The notes under the pieces: generated by a model
What the model was told of the DNA's origin: nothing
The model's database searches: none
What the model saw: the letters and a program-made list of their open reading frames with translations, nothing else
Translations under genes and position numbers: made by a program
Part shown: in pieces, positions 35,298 to 44,513 of the stretch
How positions within the stretch are numbered: position 1 is the stretch's first letter
How the letters are laid out: each line of letters begins with the position of its first letter
Assembly: GCF_900142925.1 (NCBI RefSeq)
Contig: NZ_FRCN01000004.1
Coordinates: 1 to 64,000 of the forward strand
Direction: 5' to 3'
From: Chitinophaga sp. CF418
GTDB taxonomy: Bacteria; Bacteroidota; Bacteroidia; Chitinophagales; Chitinophagaceae
DNA: 64,000 bases

Positions 35298-37061
35298 TTA
35301 CTCAAGCGGATTAAAAGTGCCATTCGTCCACCCTACTGTCTGCACAAGACCGGGATTCCTCGTAATATTCGTAGTCGGAATGGCGTAAAAATAATAGTTG
35401 GACGGATAGTTGATCGGCTTTTGCGTATCCAGCACATCTACTGTTGTTGTAAAATATGTCGTATAATCCGGTCCGTTGAGGTCCAGCTTGTCACGCAGCA
35501 TGAGGCCCGTAGCATCTGTTTTTTCCAGGTCTGCTACTGTATATGGTGCCTTCACCGCGATTTTCAGAATAGAACGTTTTTTACCATTCAACTGATCGAA
35601 CAGTTTGTTACGGCGCAGGTCATCATAACGTTTACCTTCAAAAGCCAGTTCTATGCGGCGCTCGTTGATAATAGCAGTGAACATTTCATCTTTGGACATA
35701 GCAGGTTTCAATCCATAGAGTCCTCCTTCGCCAGCACGGATACCGGCTCTTTTCCGAATGGCAATCAACAGATCATAAGCCTCCTGCATACGGCCGGTAG
35801 CGTTGGCACACTCCGCGAGGTTCAGCATCACTTCAGCAAAACGCATTTCTATCCAGTCTGTTTTACCCAGTTTGGTATTATCTTTAATCGTCGAAGTATT
35901 GATATTCTTACGGCAATAGAAGCCAGTGGCAGTAGGCTTGTTCTTGTCTTCAGTCACCCCGGTATATGTCCATTGCTTACGTCCTGTCTTATTACTCAAT
36001 GGCCATATACAACCATTATAAGCGATGGTGGCATCGAAACGGGGGTCCCGGTTCTTCCAGTAATATACAGGATCGTATCCTGCACCAGGGTCAGTAATCG
36101 GCAGACCGTCTGCAGTAGGGAACGCATTCACCAGTTCCAGCGTTGGCTGATAAGAGCCACCCCCGCCATTAGATTCAGAATAAGGGCGGGCGGCATCTTC
36201 AAAAGTGCTTGCCTTGTTAGCCCCATCGAAAGAACGTAACATGATCACTTCCTTGTTACCGGTGCCTTCATCCAGCCAGATATTGGCAAAACTGGAAAAC
36301 AATCCATATCCATCTATCAGCAAAGTATCATATGCTGCCCTATTGGCTTTATAAGCCCTTTCCCAGCGTTCTGCTTCATTATTAGGGTTGAACTGCGGAC
36401 TGGCCCAAAACAGCAGCATACGGCCCTTAATTCCCAATGCAGCCCCTCTTGTGATCCTTCCCCTGTCCGAACTACCCCAGGTAGCCGGCAAGGCAGTAGC
36501 CATGTCAAAATCCCGGGCAATGGAATCCACACATTCTGAGGTCTTGTTCCTCTTCACATACAGATTTTCTGTGATCCAGTCCTGCGGATGACTGATATAA
36601 GGTACGCCGCCATACAATTTGATGAGCTGAAAATATAACCATCCCCTCAGGAAATACGCCTGCGCCTTGATCTTTGTCTTTATGTCCAGGGGCAGCGCTC
36701 CTTTTTCTATTTCCGTTAGCAGGATGTTGATCTTGCGGATATATGCCCAGGCATTGTTGGAGGCATTACCCCCAAAGAAATCGGTGATGTTATCCACAGA
36801 CAATGTACCATACCAGATCTTCGCTTCTCCACCGTTATAATCGTCAGACAAGTCGTGGATAGCGGTAGGCAGCAAAGTAGAACCTGACAGGTTGGGCCAG
36901 GAAGGCATGGATACATCATACAACCTGTTCAGGTAGAGCGTGGCGGTAGACTCGTTATCCCAGGTACGCTCGTCGATACCTGTCAGGTCTGTCTTATCAA
37001 GAATGTCAGAACAGGCGCTCAGACAGGCAGTAAGTAATATATAGCTGAATATTTTTCGCAT
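35298..37061 (-). CDS. SusD/RagB-type glycan-binding outer-membrane lipoprotein (pectin PUL)
   Basis: 587 residues with a lipoprotein signal (MRKIFSYILLTACLSACSD, Cys at 17). SusD proteins cap the SusC barrel and bind the oligosaccharide at the cell surface. The TPR-like helices are visible: KIKAQAYFLRGWLYFQLIKLYGGVPYI, ITRGAALGIKGRMLLFWASP and MRFAEVMLNLAECANATGR, with the family's C-terminal signature ERRIELAFEGKRYDDLRRNKLF. It starts 11 nt after susC and is the only SusD of this locus, so it probably defines the import specificity for the pectic oligosaccharide. Confidence 0.96.
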   Translation of the reverse strand: MRKIFSYILLTACLSACSDILDKTDLTGIDERTWDNESTATLYLNRLYDVSMPSWPNLSGSTLLPTAIHDLSDDYNGGEAKIWYGTLSVDNITDFFGGNASNNAWAYIRKINILLTEIEKGALPLDIKTKIKAQAYFLRGWLYFQLIKLYGGVPYISHPQDWITENLYVKRNKTSECVDSIARDFDMATALPATWGSSDRGRITRGAALGIKGRMLLFWASPQFNPNNEAERWERAYKANRAAYDTLLIDGYGLFSSFANIWLDEGTGNKEVIMLRSFDGANKASTFEDAARPYSESNGGGGSYQPTLELVNAFPTADGLPITDPGAGYDPVYYWKNRDPRFDATIAYNGCIWPLSNKTGRKQWTYTGVTEDKNKPTATGFYCRKNINTSTIKDNTKLGKTDWIEMRFAEVMLNLAECANATGRMQEAYDLLIAIRKRAGIRAGEGGLYGLKPAMSKDEMFTAIINERRIELAFEGKRYDDLRRNKLFDQLNGKKRSILKIAVKAPYTVADLEKTDATGLMLRDKLDLNGPDYTTYFTTTVDVLDTQKPINYPSNYYFYAIPTTNITRNPGLVQTVGWTNGTFNPLE

Positions 37062-37072
37062 GGCTTGATAAT

Positions 37073-40000
37073 TTACAGGCTCACATTCAATCCGAAAGTA
37101 TAGGTACGCAGGGCAGGATAATCTACCGCCAGGTTGGTTGCCGGATCTTTGTAAGGCTGATTGTTAATAATGGACCAAAGGTTGGTACCGGTCACGAATA
37201 CCCTGAACTCAGGCACTTTCCAACGGGCGGAAAGAGCCTGCGGAATACCGTAAGACAACATCATGTTATTCACACGCATGGTAGTAGCGCTGCGCACCCA
37301 GAAGTCAGAAACTTCCTTAATCAGCGGAGAGTTGATCAGCGGATATTTCGCATCAGGATTCTCCGGCGACCAGGAATCTTTCCAGATGGCGAGGGAACGC
37401 AGGTTCTCAGTAGCCGGTGTTCTTGCTGACTTGTCATAAGCTAAAGAACCACCCACCTGCAGACCGATGTTCACACTGAACTTAAGCGTCTTCCAGGATG
37501 CGCCCAGGTTGAATCCTACGCCAAACAGACTGCTACCTCTTGGTGCAATACGTGTCTTGTCGTTCTCATCTATCCGACCGTCCTTGTTAATATCTTCATA
37601 GTTCATATAACCCGGTATCAGCTTTTCGCCGTCGATGGTCCAGTTAGGATTCTTGGCCAGGAAAGCATCTACTTCTGCCTGTGTGCGCAGGATGCCGGTT
37701 GACTTGTATCCTTCCAGGCCATTATCTGTTCTGCGGCCTATAGGATTTCTCCAGGCAGTATCCCCGGCGCCATAGTATTTCCGGATCACCTTGTTGTCGC
37801 TGATACCAAAGTTGACAGCCACATTATATTTGAAATCCTTACCCACACTACCATTATAGTTCAGCATAGCCTCAATACCATATGATTTCAGACGGCCATA
37901 GTTCTGATCGGAGATACCACCGCCAAAACTGGTAGGCACTGTGCTGGTAGGCTGCATCAGCATGTCATAGTTATAGCGGTGATACAGGTCGATAGCAAAA
38001 TCAAAACGGCGGTCGAAAAAGCTACCATCAAATCCCAGGTTCTTATACAATGCTTTTTCCCAGGTAATAGCGTAATTAGGAATATTGTTATTGTTCAAAC
38101 CACTGGTCATAGTATTGCCAAACAGCATACCGGTAGTCTGGGTATAACGTTCCTTGTATTGATAGTTCTGTACAGCGTCATTACCGGTAAGACCTACCTG
38201 GAACCTGATCTTCAGGTCATTCACAAACTTCACATTATCGATAAAGAATTTCTCCTGTGATATTTTCCAGCCCACTGCTACGGAAGGAAAGTAACCCCAG
38301 CGGGAATTCTTCGGGAAGTTCTGGGAAGCATCCGCACGGAAGGTAGCCTCCAGCAGGTATCTATCCATAAAGGCATAGTTCAGACGGCTGATGTAACTCA
38401 TCCTGCCAGTTTCGCCGGAAGAACCGGAGTTGTCGTAGAAGCTCTTATCCATGCTGAAAGCGAACAGCTCATCGATGCCAGGTATCACTACCTGTTCACG
38501 ACGGGTATCAAAAGCATCTGTGAATGATTCGCCCTGTTCTGCCACCAGTATTACACTAATATCGTGCTTGCCGAAGGTTCGCGAATAATTGATAGCCTCA
38601 TTCAGCTGGTAGTTGTTGGAGCCACCGTAAGATTCCGTCATCAGGTTACCATTCTTGATCAGCGTACTAGGATTAGTGGATGTCAGCTGATTGGTAAAAA
38701 TGACGTTCTGTGTAGTCTGATGCACACCTTCTCTTACAAAGTTGTACAGGGAATAAGGCAGGTAAAACTCTTTGCCAAAAGTATTCCGGGAGTTGCGGGC
38801 ATATTGTACCCGGAAAGAGAGTCCTTCGATAGCCGGCAGTTTATAATCCAGGCTGGCATTGATGGTCTGTCCCTGTGAGCGGGTACGGCTGTAACTTCCT
38901 GTTTTTACCAACTCTCCGGGATGCCATCCGGGAGCAGAAGAGTAAACCGGTCTGCCGTCAATATACATAGGCACCCATCCCGGCGTCAGCAGCAGGGCGC
39001 TTACAGTGCCATTCATCTGGTCAGCCTGTTCGGTCAGCCCGGATTGTACCGTTTTAGGAGTGGGCCTGTTTATCTTAGAGTTGTCGGTAGAAAAGGAGAT
39101 GCTGGCGGTCAGATTATCGATGATCTTCGCATTCACACCCATGCGCAGACCATATTTAGTGATATTCAGATCGCCCACGTTACCATCTTCCGAGTAGTAG
39201 TTGGCACCGGTGAAGAATGTCACCCGTTCGCTGCCGCCGCTCACATTGAGCGTATGACGGCTGAGGTGTGAACTTTTCCAGACATCATCTATCCAGTTGT
39301 AATTATGTGTTTTCAGGTAAGCCAGTTCGTCGGCAGTATAATACTTCGCAGTATTCGCATCTGCGAGAGAGGTATACTTATTGTTCAGCATTACCGCATG
39401 ATCGTAGGAGGATAACATTTCAGGAATGTAGGTCGCCGAAGAGATACCGTGAGAGCCAGCATAACTGATACGGGGCTTGCCCGGACGGCCCATTTTGGTT
39501 TTCACCAGCACCACACCGTTAGCCCCCCTGGCTCCATAAATAGAGGCTGCCGCATCTTTAAGAAAGGTAACACTTTCTATCTGTGTAGCATCCAGGTTGT
39601 CAAAATCCTGTTTAGTCATCTGGAAGCCGTCTATCACGAATAGCGGATCAGTGGAAGAACCAGTGGCAGCCCAGGTCACCGGATTACGAATGGTGAGGGA
39701 TGTAGTGGAACCCGGACGGCCGGAAGACTGTGACACTGATACACCCGGCACTTTGTTCTGCAGGGCGGTAGCCAGATTGGCGACAGGCAGGTCCTCGATC
39801 TCGGCGGCACTTACCGCGGCTACCGCGCCAAGCACGTTAGGCCGCTTCTGAGAGCCATAGCCGATGATCACAGTCTCATTCAGGGCCTTTACGTCTTTAG
39901 CCAGGAACACATCTATACTTTGTTGTCTGTTCACAGGAATCTCCTGTGTAACATATCCTATCAGGGATACAACAATAGTGGAATTCTCATGCACTTTCAG

Positions 40001-40249
40001 GGTATAAGAACCGTCAGGCAAGGTGGTGGTACCTTTGTTGCCCACTTTTACGCGTACGGTAACTCCGGGCAGGCCGGTACCTTCTTCTGTCCCTATTACT
40101 TTCCCCTTGAGGATAATTTCTTTTGCCTGTGCAATGGCTGGTGGTGTCGCATTAGGATTGTTAACAGCCATCTGCTGTGCAACAGTCGTCATTTGGAATA
40201 ATAATGCACCAGGCAATAACAGTTTTTTGTGGAATAAAAAATTTTTCAT
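37073..40249 (-). CDS. SusC-type TonB-dependent outer-membrane transporter (pectin PUL)
   Basis: About 1058 residues from the ATG at 40249 (MKNFLFHKKLLLPGALLFQM, the signal); the open frame begins at 40282. Order: signal, carboxypeptidase-D-like regulatory domain (ILKGKVIGTEEGTGLPGVTV), TonB-box and plug region (ALNETVIIGYGSQKR, ATALQNKVPGVSVSQ, DPLFVIDGF, FLKDAAASIYGARGANGVVLV), then a 22-strand barrel ending LRTYTFGLNVSL. It imports oligosaccharides across the outer membrane using TonB energy. As the first gene of the PUL it has 535 nt of upstream DNA holding the shared box, copy B, and a nested dyad. It has no extra N-terminal signalling domain for an anti-sigma factor. Confidence 0.96.
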   Translation of the reverse strand: MKNFLFHKKLLLPGALLFQMTTVAQQMAVNNPNATPPAIAQAKEIILKGKVIGTEEGTGLPGVTVRVKVGNKGTTTLPDGSYTLKVHENSTIVVSLIGYVTQEIPVNRQQSIDVFLAKDVKALNETVIIGYGSQKRPNVLGAVAAVSAAEIEDLPVANLATALQNKVPGVSVSQSSGRPGSTTSLTIRNPVTWAATGSSTDPLFVIDGFQMTKQDFDNLDATQIESVTFLKDAAASIYGARGANGVVLVKTKMGRPGKPRISYAGSHGISSATYIPEMLSSYDHAVMLNNKYTSLADANTAKYYTADELAYLKTHNYNWIDDVWKSSHLSRHTLNVSGGSERVTFFTGANYYSEDGNVGDLNITKYGLRMGVNAKIIDNLTASISFSTDNSKINRPTPKTVQSGLTEQADQMNGTVSALLLTPGWVPMYIDGRPVYSSAPGWHPGELVKTGSYSRTRSQGQTINASLDYKLPAIEGLSFRVQYARNSRNTFGKEFYLPYSLYNFVREGVHQTTQNVIFTNQLTSTNPSTLIKNGNLMTESYGGSNNYQLNEAINYSRTFGKHDISVILVAEQGESFTDAFDTRREQVVIPGIDELFAFSMDKSFYDNSGSSGETGRMSYISRLNYAFMDRYLLEATFRADASQNFPKNSRWGYFPSVAVGWKISQEKFFIDNVKFVNDLKIRFQVGLTGNDAVQNYQYKERYTQTTGMLFGNTMTSGLNNNNIPNYAITWEKALYKNLGFDGSFFDRRFDFAIDLYHRYNYDMLMQPTSTVPTSFGGGISDQNYGRLKSYGIEAMLNYNGSVGKDFKYNVAVNFGISDNKVIRKYYGAGDTAWRNPIGRRTDNGLEGYKSTGILRTQAEVDAFLAKNPNWTIDGEKLIPGYMNYEDINKDGRIDENDKTRIAPRGSSLFGVGFNLGASWKTLKFSVNIGLQVGGSLAYDKSARTPATENLRSLAIWKDSWSPENPDAKYPLINSPLIKEVSDFWVRSATTMRVNNMMLSYGIPQALSARWKVPEFRVFVTGTNLWSIINNQPYKDPATNLAVDYPALRTYTFGLNVSL

Positions 40250-40541
40250 CAGCTGATTTTTTTGCTGAATACAGCAAACCAAAACACAGTGGTCTAACTG
40301 AATGCTGCTTTTAATAGTGGAATTTTCTTAATAAATAGGCGTCCTTAATTCAGGAAATGGCATCTAAATAACCGCTGGCAAAAAATCTTCTGAGCGATCA
40401 GATGATGGAATACATAATTTTTCATACCAAAGGAATTTTAAGCTTTTCTTCATACCTTTCTACGAAGCATCGTGACAATGTTTGCATGCCAAAACCTGAG
40501 CTACAGCCCCCGTTTCACAACCATGGAATCTTGATTACTAT

Positions 40542-40578
40542 TTGTCAACAGTGTCTGTGTGACACTAATTTTTGACAA
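40542..40578. promoter_or_regulatory. Nested inverted repeat upstream of susC
   Basis: Outer arms TTGTCAA (40542-40548) and TTGACAA (40572-40578) enclose inner arms AGTGTC (40550-40555) and GACACT (40561-40566) around TGTGT. All arms are perfect, but the spacers between outer and inner arms differ (1 and 5 nt). It lies about 25 nt from the shared box on its susC side. This suggests a dimeric or tetrameric regulator site; it could also be an RNA hairpin in a long leader. Confidence 0.45.
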
Positions 40579-40603
40579 GCTACAGAATTATTTAATTCTC
40601 GTA

Positions 40604-40629
40604 CTTTTTATTTACGCAATCGTTGCCGG
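40604..40629 (-). promoter_or_regulatory. 26-bp shared box, copy B (upstream of susC)
   Basis: Plus-strand core TTTACGCAATCGTTGCCGG preceded by CTTTTTA. It differs from copy A (11083-11108) only in G for A at position 22 of the box. It lies about 355 nt before the susC start, in the same orientation as copy A relative to its gene. The core CGCAATCG-TTGC is close to a LacI-type operator with a one-base gap. The two copies bracket the PUL. Confidence 0.55.
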
Positions 40630-40817
40630 AAATTATTTTCTCCAAAAAACAGCGCATGAACCGACCAATTCTGCTCAAAAGACAAGGGCTGAAATGGGCT
40701 ACAGAACAGACTCATACAGGATTTTTGTCCATACCGGAGACAAAGGCACAGCATGCAAAATGCAGGGGAAATATTTAGAAGTGTTGTAACAACAGTACGG
40801 TTACGGACCTGATTATG

Positions 40818-42506
40818 TTAATGTACCACCATAACATTGGTGTAAAAATTATAATTCTTTGACGTAATTCTCATGATGTACGCTCCTGCTTCCAGACCGC
40901 TCACATCCACTGTCAGCGTCTTATTATCCATCTGCAGGTCCTTCTCATATACCAACACACCCATGAAACTTGTCATGCTTACTTTAGCTTTTTCGTTCAC
41001 AGTACCGGTGAAATGAAGATGCATGATTCCTGATGCAGGATTGGGGTACACTTTCTCAAAATATCCTCCGAAGAGTGCTTCCACTTCCAGATCTGCAGAT
41101 GCCAGACTGGGGTTGCCAGCTACGTCGTGGGCAGCATTGGCGGCCAGCTTCAGAGTAACCATGCCATCGTACTGAGGTGTGACCAGGACCGTCATTACGT
41201 TGTTACTCACACTGGTCAGATCAGAAATAATAGCATTGGTAGCAGTCAGATAACTCAGGTCAAAATCAGCTATCGCCTCACTGAAACTGATGTAGACAAT
41301 AAATGCATGCCTGAGCGGCGAAGTTTCTATTGTATTCAGTGTAACGGCTGGTCGTTTTCTGTCTATCACAATTTTGCTGTTATCTGTTGTAGTAGTAATA
41401 GTGGCCCCGGCATTTCCATGCAGATCTTTAAAGTCGATGGAGAACGGGACTGATCCATCAGGATCAATTGCTGTCACTGTATATCTGCCAACGTACTCTT
41501 TGGCGCCTACCATATTAACAACGACAGGCTTACCCAGTATGGTGATCTCCGGTAGATAGATATTATCATCTACCGTAAAATAAACCGTGATCACATCATC
41601 TGTAGTGGCATAGGAAGGATTCTGATTGCTGGATAGCATCGCCACCGACATAGCGCCAGGAATGGTAACATCTGTTACGATGGGAATAGCTGTACCCGGC
41701 AGACTTACATTCTTCGCCAGATCAGTTGCTGTGGCCCTGATATTGTGGTTTCCATCAGCCAGTAAGTTGGCCGTAAAGGCCGACGACCAACTGCCGCCTG
41801 CATCAGTAGTGGCGGTGGTCAGCACATTGCCGTCAATATATACAGTGATCAGGGTATTAGGTTCAGCAGTGCCGCTGATCAGCATATCAGTGGTATTGAA
41901 TACGGCATTGGGAACAGGTATGTTGATAACAGGTGCAGCAGGCGCATTCCCGTCAATCACAATTGTGCGCTGGCCGGCAATAGAACCCGCACTACCGGGC
42001 ACAGGTAATGAAAGTGAAGCTATGGAGCCACCACCACCCCGAATAACAGCGCCATTGAAAAGCAATGCATCCGTACCGGTATAATCCAGTTTGGCAGTGG
42101 TATCTCCTGTATTTACAGTATAGGCAAAAGCGAGCGTATTCGTATTATCTCCGGAAATATATAAAGCAGTTCTGTTCACAGGATTTGTGCCCAGTATAAG
42201 CGCGGGTGTACCTCCGCTTACCCTAACTACCTGATCGAAAGTAACGTTAAAGGTAATCGTGCTGCCAACGCCATAAATACCACTGGCGGCATTGGTAGAA
42301 ATAGTGGTAACAACAGGTGTTGTATCCATATCCCGGACTCCAGTCCCTCCACTGTTCCCGTTCTTCACTTGTATGCCGGTTGGCTGGGTACAAAGCTCAC
42401 TGTCTGTAATACTGTTATTCCGTGCATGAATAAAAATAGAAGAGACCAGGCAATAAATAATGGTTAGAGCCACTGAGGGAAGTAGACTCCTAGTTGGTAT
42501 AGTCAT
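40818..42506 (-). CDS. T9SS-sorted secreted protein with Ig-like repeats
   Basis: 562 residues with an N-terminal export signal (hydrophobic stretch VALTIIYCLVSSIFIHA). Residues about 60-430 consist of bacterial Ig-like/cadherin-like repeats: STITFNVTFDQVVRVSGGTP, FNTTDMLISGTAEPNTLITV, YIDGNVLTTATTDAGGSWS and FIVYISFSEAIADFDL. The C-terminal 80 residues are a type A T9SS sorting domain (YPNPASGIMHL ... SGLEAGAYIMRI), so the protein crosses the outer membrane through the type IX system. It may be an adhesin or carbohydrate-binding surface protein; no catalytic domain is visible. It stands alone between GH20 and the PUL, and TTACTTTG upstream resembles a -7 box. Confidence 0.85.
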   Translation of the reverse strand: MTIPTRSLLPSVALTIIYCLVSSIFIHARNNSITDSELCTQPTGIQVKNGNSGGTGVRDMDTTPVVTTISTNAASGIYGVGSTITFNVTFDQVVRVSGGTPALILGTNPVNRTALYISGDNTNTLAFAYTVNTGDTTAKLDYTGTDALLFNGAVIRGGGGSIASLSLPVPGSAGSIAGQRTIVIDGNAPAAPVINIPVPNAVFNTTDMLISGTAEPNTLITVYIDGNVLTTATTDAGGSWSSAFTANLLADGNHNIRATATDLAKNVSLPGTAIPIVTDVTIPGAMSVAMLSSNQNPSYATTDDVITVYFTVDDNIYLPEITILGKPVVVNMVGAKEYVGRYTVTAIDPDGSVPFSIDFKDLHGNAGATITTTTDNSKIVIDRKRPAVTLNTIETSPLRHAFIVYISFSEAIADFDLSYLTATNAIISDLTSVSNNVMTVLVTPQYDGMVTLKLAANAAHDVAGNPSLASADLEVEALFGGYFEKVYPNPASGIMHLHFTGTVNEKAKVSMTSFMGVLVYEKDLQMDNKTLTVDVSGLEAGAYIMRITSKNYNFYTNVMVVH

Positions 42507-42591
42507 CAGGTTTTCCGGATAGTTAAATTACATTCAAAGTAAGGAATTGTTTTCTGAAAAAAGAATAAAAATGTTATATATGTAATACAGT

Positions 42592-42623
42592 AAAGCGCCG
42601 TCTGATAACTCAGACGACGCTTT
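42592..42623 (-). terminator. Hairpin downstream of GH20
   Basis: The stem AAAGCG-c-CGTCTGA / TCAGACG-a-CGCTTT with a four-base TAAC loop pairs 13 bp with one mismatch and begins 25 nt after the GH20 stop on the minus strand. The tail after the stem (TTTACTG) has only a short T-run, so termination efficiency is uncertain, but the position is right. Confidence 0.6.
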
Positions 42624-42647
42624 CAGAATTACCCGACTGGGTATTAA

Positions 42648-44513
42648 CTAGTTATCCTTTAATCGTTTTAACAACTCTTCTTTACTAACGGTCACCTGTT
42701 CTCCGATTGCCTTTCCGTTGCTGTAAGTAATGACACTCAAATTTGTTGCACCAGGTGGAAAAATCAGCGGCTGTCCGGTATAACGCGGGTACCAGTTATC
42801 AGGATCGGAATTATCAAATGAGTAATAAATATCCAATCCCTTGATCTCTGTTGATAACTGTACCGACAATTCTCCGCCATTGCTTTGCTGAGGTTTTACA
42901 ATCGCATTCCAGGCGCTGCGGGAATATTTGATCTGAGCAGTGTCCATGCGGACAAATTCTATCTCCATCCTGTTAATGAAATCATCCCAGTTACGTTTTG
43001 ATTTCGGGCTCCAGTACACTTCAGACAATGCCAATGCTCTCGGCCAGGTCATGTATTGAATGTGCCTGTAATTGGATACGGATTCCGTCCACAGATTGCC
43101 TTGTCCACCGAGGATGTACTGCTCATCCACTCCTTCCGGCACCGGGTCGTAATTGTATGAATCAGTCAGACGACACATACCGTAAGTAGGCGGTTCTGCA
43201 GCAGGATCTCCCTGGTACAGGTCGAGGTAACAAAAGTCCCAGGGGCTCATTACCACATGATGGTTTTGCTTTGCTGCTTCAATGCCGCCCTTCATGCCTC
43301 TCCAGCTCATAACAGTCGCCTCCGGCGCTAATCCTCCTTCCAGGATCTCATCCCATCCGATCAGCTTTTTACCTTTGCTCTTCAACATTTTTTCCATGCG
43401 TTTCACGAAATAGCTCTGCAGTTCATCCACATTCTTCAGATGCTCCTGCGCCATTCTTTTCTGACACTTCGGGCATTTATCCCAGAAGCCTTTATAAGCT
43501 TCATCTCCGCCCACATGAATGTAGTTGAAAGGGAATAAGGCCGCTATCTCAGTGAAGACCTTATCCAGCACCAGGAAAACAGAATCGTTGCCTATACACA
43601 ATGCATTGTCCTCCATTTTATAGAAACGGCTGCCCGGGTTTACACTGTATTGCAACTGCGTGCAGGACAGGTTAGGATAAGAAGCGATCATAGCCAGGCT
43701 ATGCGCAGGTACATCTATTTCGGGCAGGATGGTAATGTAACGGGACTGGGCATAGGCTATCACCTCCTTAATATCCTCCTGGGTATAGAAACCGCCGTCA
43801 GTAGCAGCTTCTCCCGGCTGGGGCGATTCAAAATTACCCCATCTGCCGGTACGCGGCACACGCCATGCACCGGTTTTTGTCAGTTCAGGCAGGCTCTTTA
43901 TCTCTATACGCCAGCCATTGTCATCGCTCAGGTGCCAGTGGAAGATGTTGTACTTGTATTTGGCCATTTCATCGATGTAGCGCTTTACCTCTTCCTTGGT
44001 ATAGAAATGTCGGCTTACGTCCAGCATCAGGCCTCTCCAGCCAAAACGGGGGTAATCCGTAATGGTAGCGCAGGGAACCGCCCAGGTACGGCTAACAGGT
44101 TTACGGCTTTCAATATCCGGCGGCAATAGCTGCAGCAAGGTTTGCAGACCATAAAAAACACCTGCCGGACTCCCTGCTGTCAGGGTCATCTCTTTTGGCA
44201 TTACGGCCAGCGTATACCCTTCCTCTTTTTCGCCCTGTTTCAGGACAATGTTGATCGCCTTTACACCGGGTTCCCTGCTTTGCTTTAAACGGAATCCGGT
44301 AGCGGTATTTACATGATCGGAAAACCACTGTAACGTGCCAGCCAGCTGCTTATCCGTAGATGTGGTGGTAATGGCGACATTATTGTCGATAATAAATTCG
44401 CCCGGTTGCTCCTGTACGGACACCGGTTCTGGTATAACGTGAACCCTTTTCTGGGCAAAAACCTGCGGGAGCAGGCAGCATAACGCTAAGCATAATAATG
44501 CGGGATTCTTCAT
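42648..44513 (-). CDS. Secreted GH20 beta-N-acetylhexosaminidase
   Basis: 621 residues with a signal peptide (MKNPALLCLALCCLLPQVFAQ, in two parts). GH20 enzymes release terminal GlcNAc or GalNAc through substrate-assisted catalysis. An N-terminal GH20b alpha/beta domain (HVIPEPVSVQEQPGEF, GVFYGLQTLLQLLP) precedes the TIM barrel: PRFGWRGLMLDVSRHF, YNIFHWHLSDDNGWRIEI, ILPEIDVPAHSLAMI, and the catalytic Asp-Glu pair in HVGGDEAYKGFW (about 335). WTESVSNYRHIQYMTWPR closes the active site. A C-terminal Fn3-like domain (about 545-610) follows. It lies outside the pectin operon and may act in chitin or peptidoglycan/N-glycan recycling. Confidence 0.95.
   Translation of the reverse strand: MKNPALLCLALCCLLPQVFAQKRVHVIPEPVSVQEQPGEFIIDNNVAITTTSTDKQLAGTLQWFSDHVNTATGFRLKQSREPGVKAINIVLKQGEKEEGYTLAVMPKEMTLTAGSPAGVFYGLQTLLQLLPPDIESRKPVSRTWAVPCATITDYPRFGWRGLMLDVSRHFYTKEEVKRYIDEMAKYKYNIFHWHLSDDNGWRIEIKSLPELTKTGAWRVPRTGRWGNFESPQPGEAATDGGFYTQEDIKEVIAYAQSRYITILPEIDVPAHSLAMIASYPNLSCTQLQYSVNPGSRFYKMEDNALCIGNDSVFLVLDKVFTEIAALFPFNYIHVGGDEAYKGFWDKCPKCQKRMAQEHLKNVDELQSYFVKRMEKMLKSKGKKLIGWDEILEGGLAPEATVMSWRGMKGGIEAAKQNHHVVMSPWDFCYLDLYQGDPAAEPPTYGMCRLTDSYNYDPVPEGVDEQYILGGQGNLWTESVSNYRHIQYMTWPRALALSEVYWSPKSKRNWDDFINRMEIEFVRMDTAQIKYSRSAWNAIVKPQQSNGGELSVQLSTEIKGLDIYYSFDNSDPDNWYPRYTGQPLIFPPGATNLSVITYSNGKAIGEQVTVSKEELLKRLKDN

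Larger units (their letters stand above)
40283..40817. other. 535-nt region upstream of susC
   Basis: The gap between the T9SS-protein gene and susC holds the 26-bp shared box (40604-40629), a nested inverted repeat (40542-40578) and, on the minus strand, a 29-codon frame at 40364-40453 (ATG preceded by AAAGG) that could be a small upstream ORF. TTCCTTTG near 40430 is one mismatch from the -7 consensus. A 76-codon plus-strand frame (40559-40789) covers the box and looks spurious. The long distance suggests a long 5' leader or several regulator sites. Confidence 0.5.

Noticed and set aside
35421..36239. Plus-strand frame of 272 codons antisense to susD
   Set aside because: It lies entirely within the SusD gene and shows no motif; a mirror of codon bias.
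40559..40789. 76-codon plus-strand frame in the susC upstream region
   Set aside because: It crosses the shared box and dyad, has no ribosome-binding site or family resemblance, and reads like random translation.
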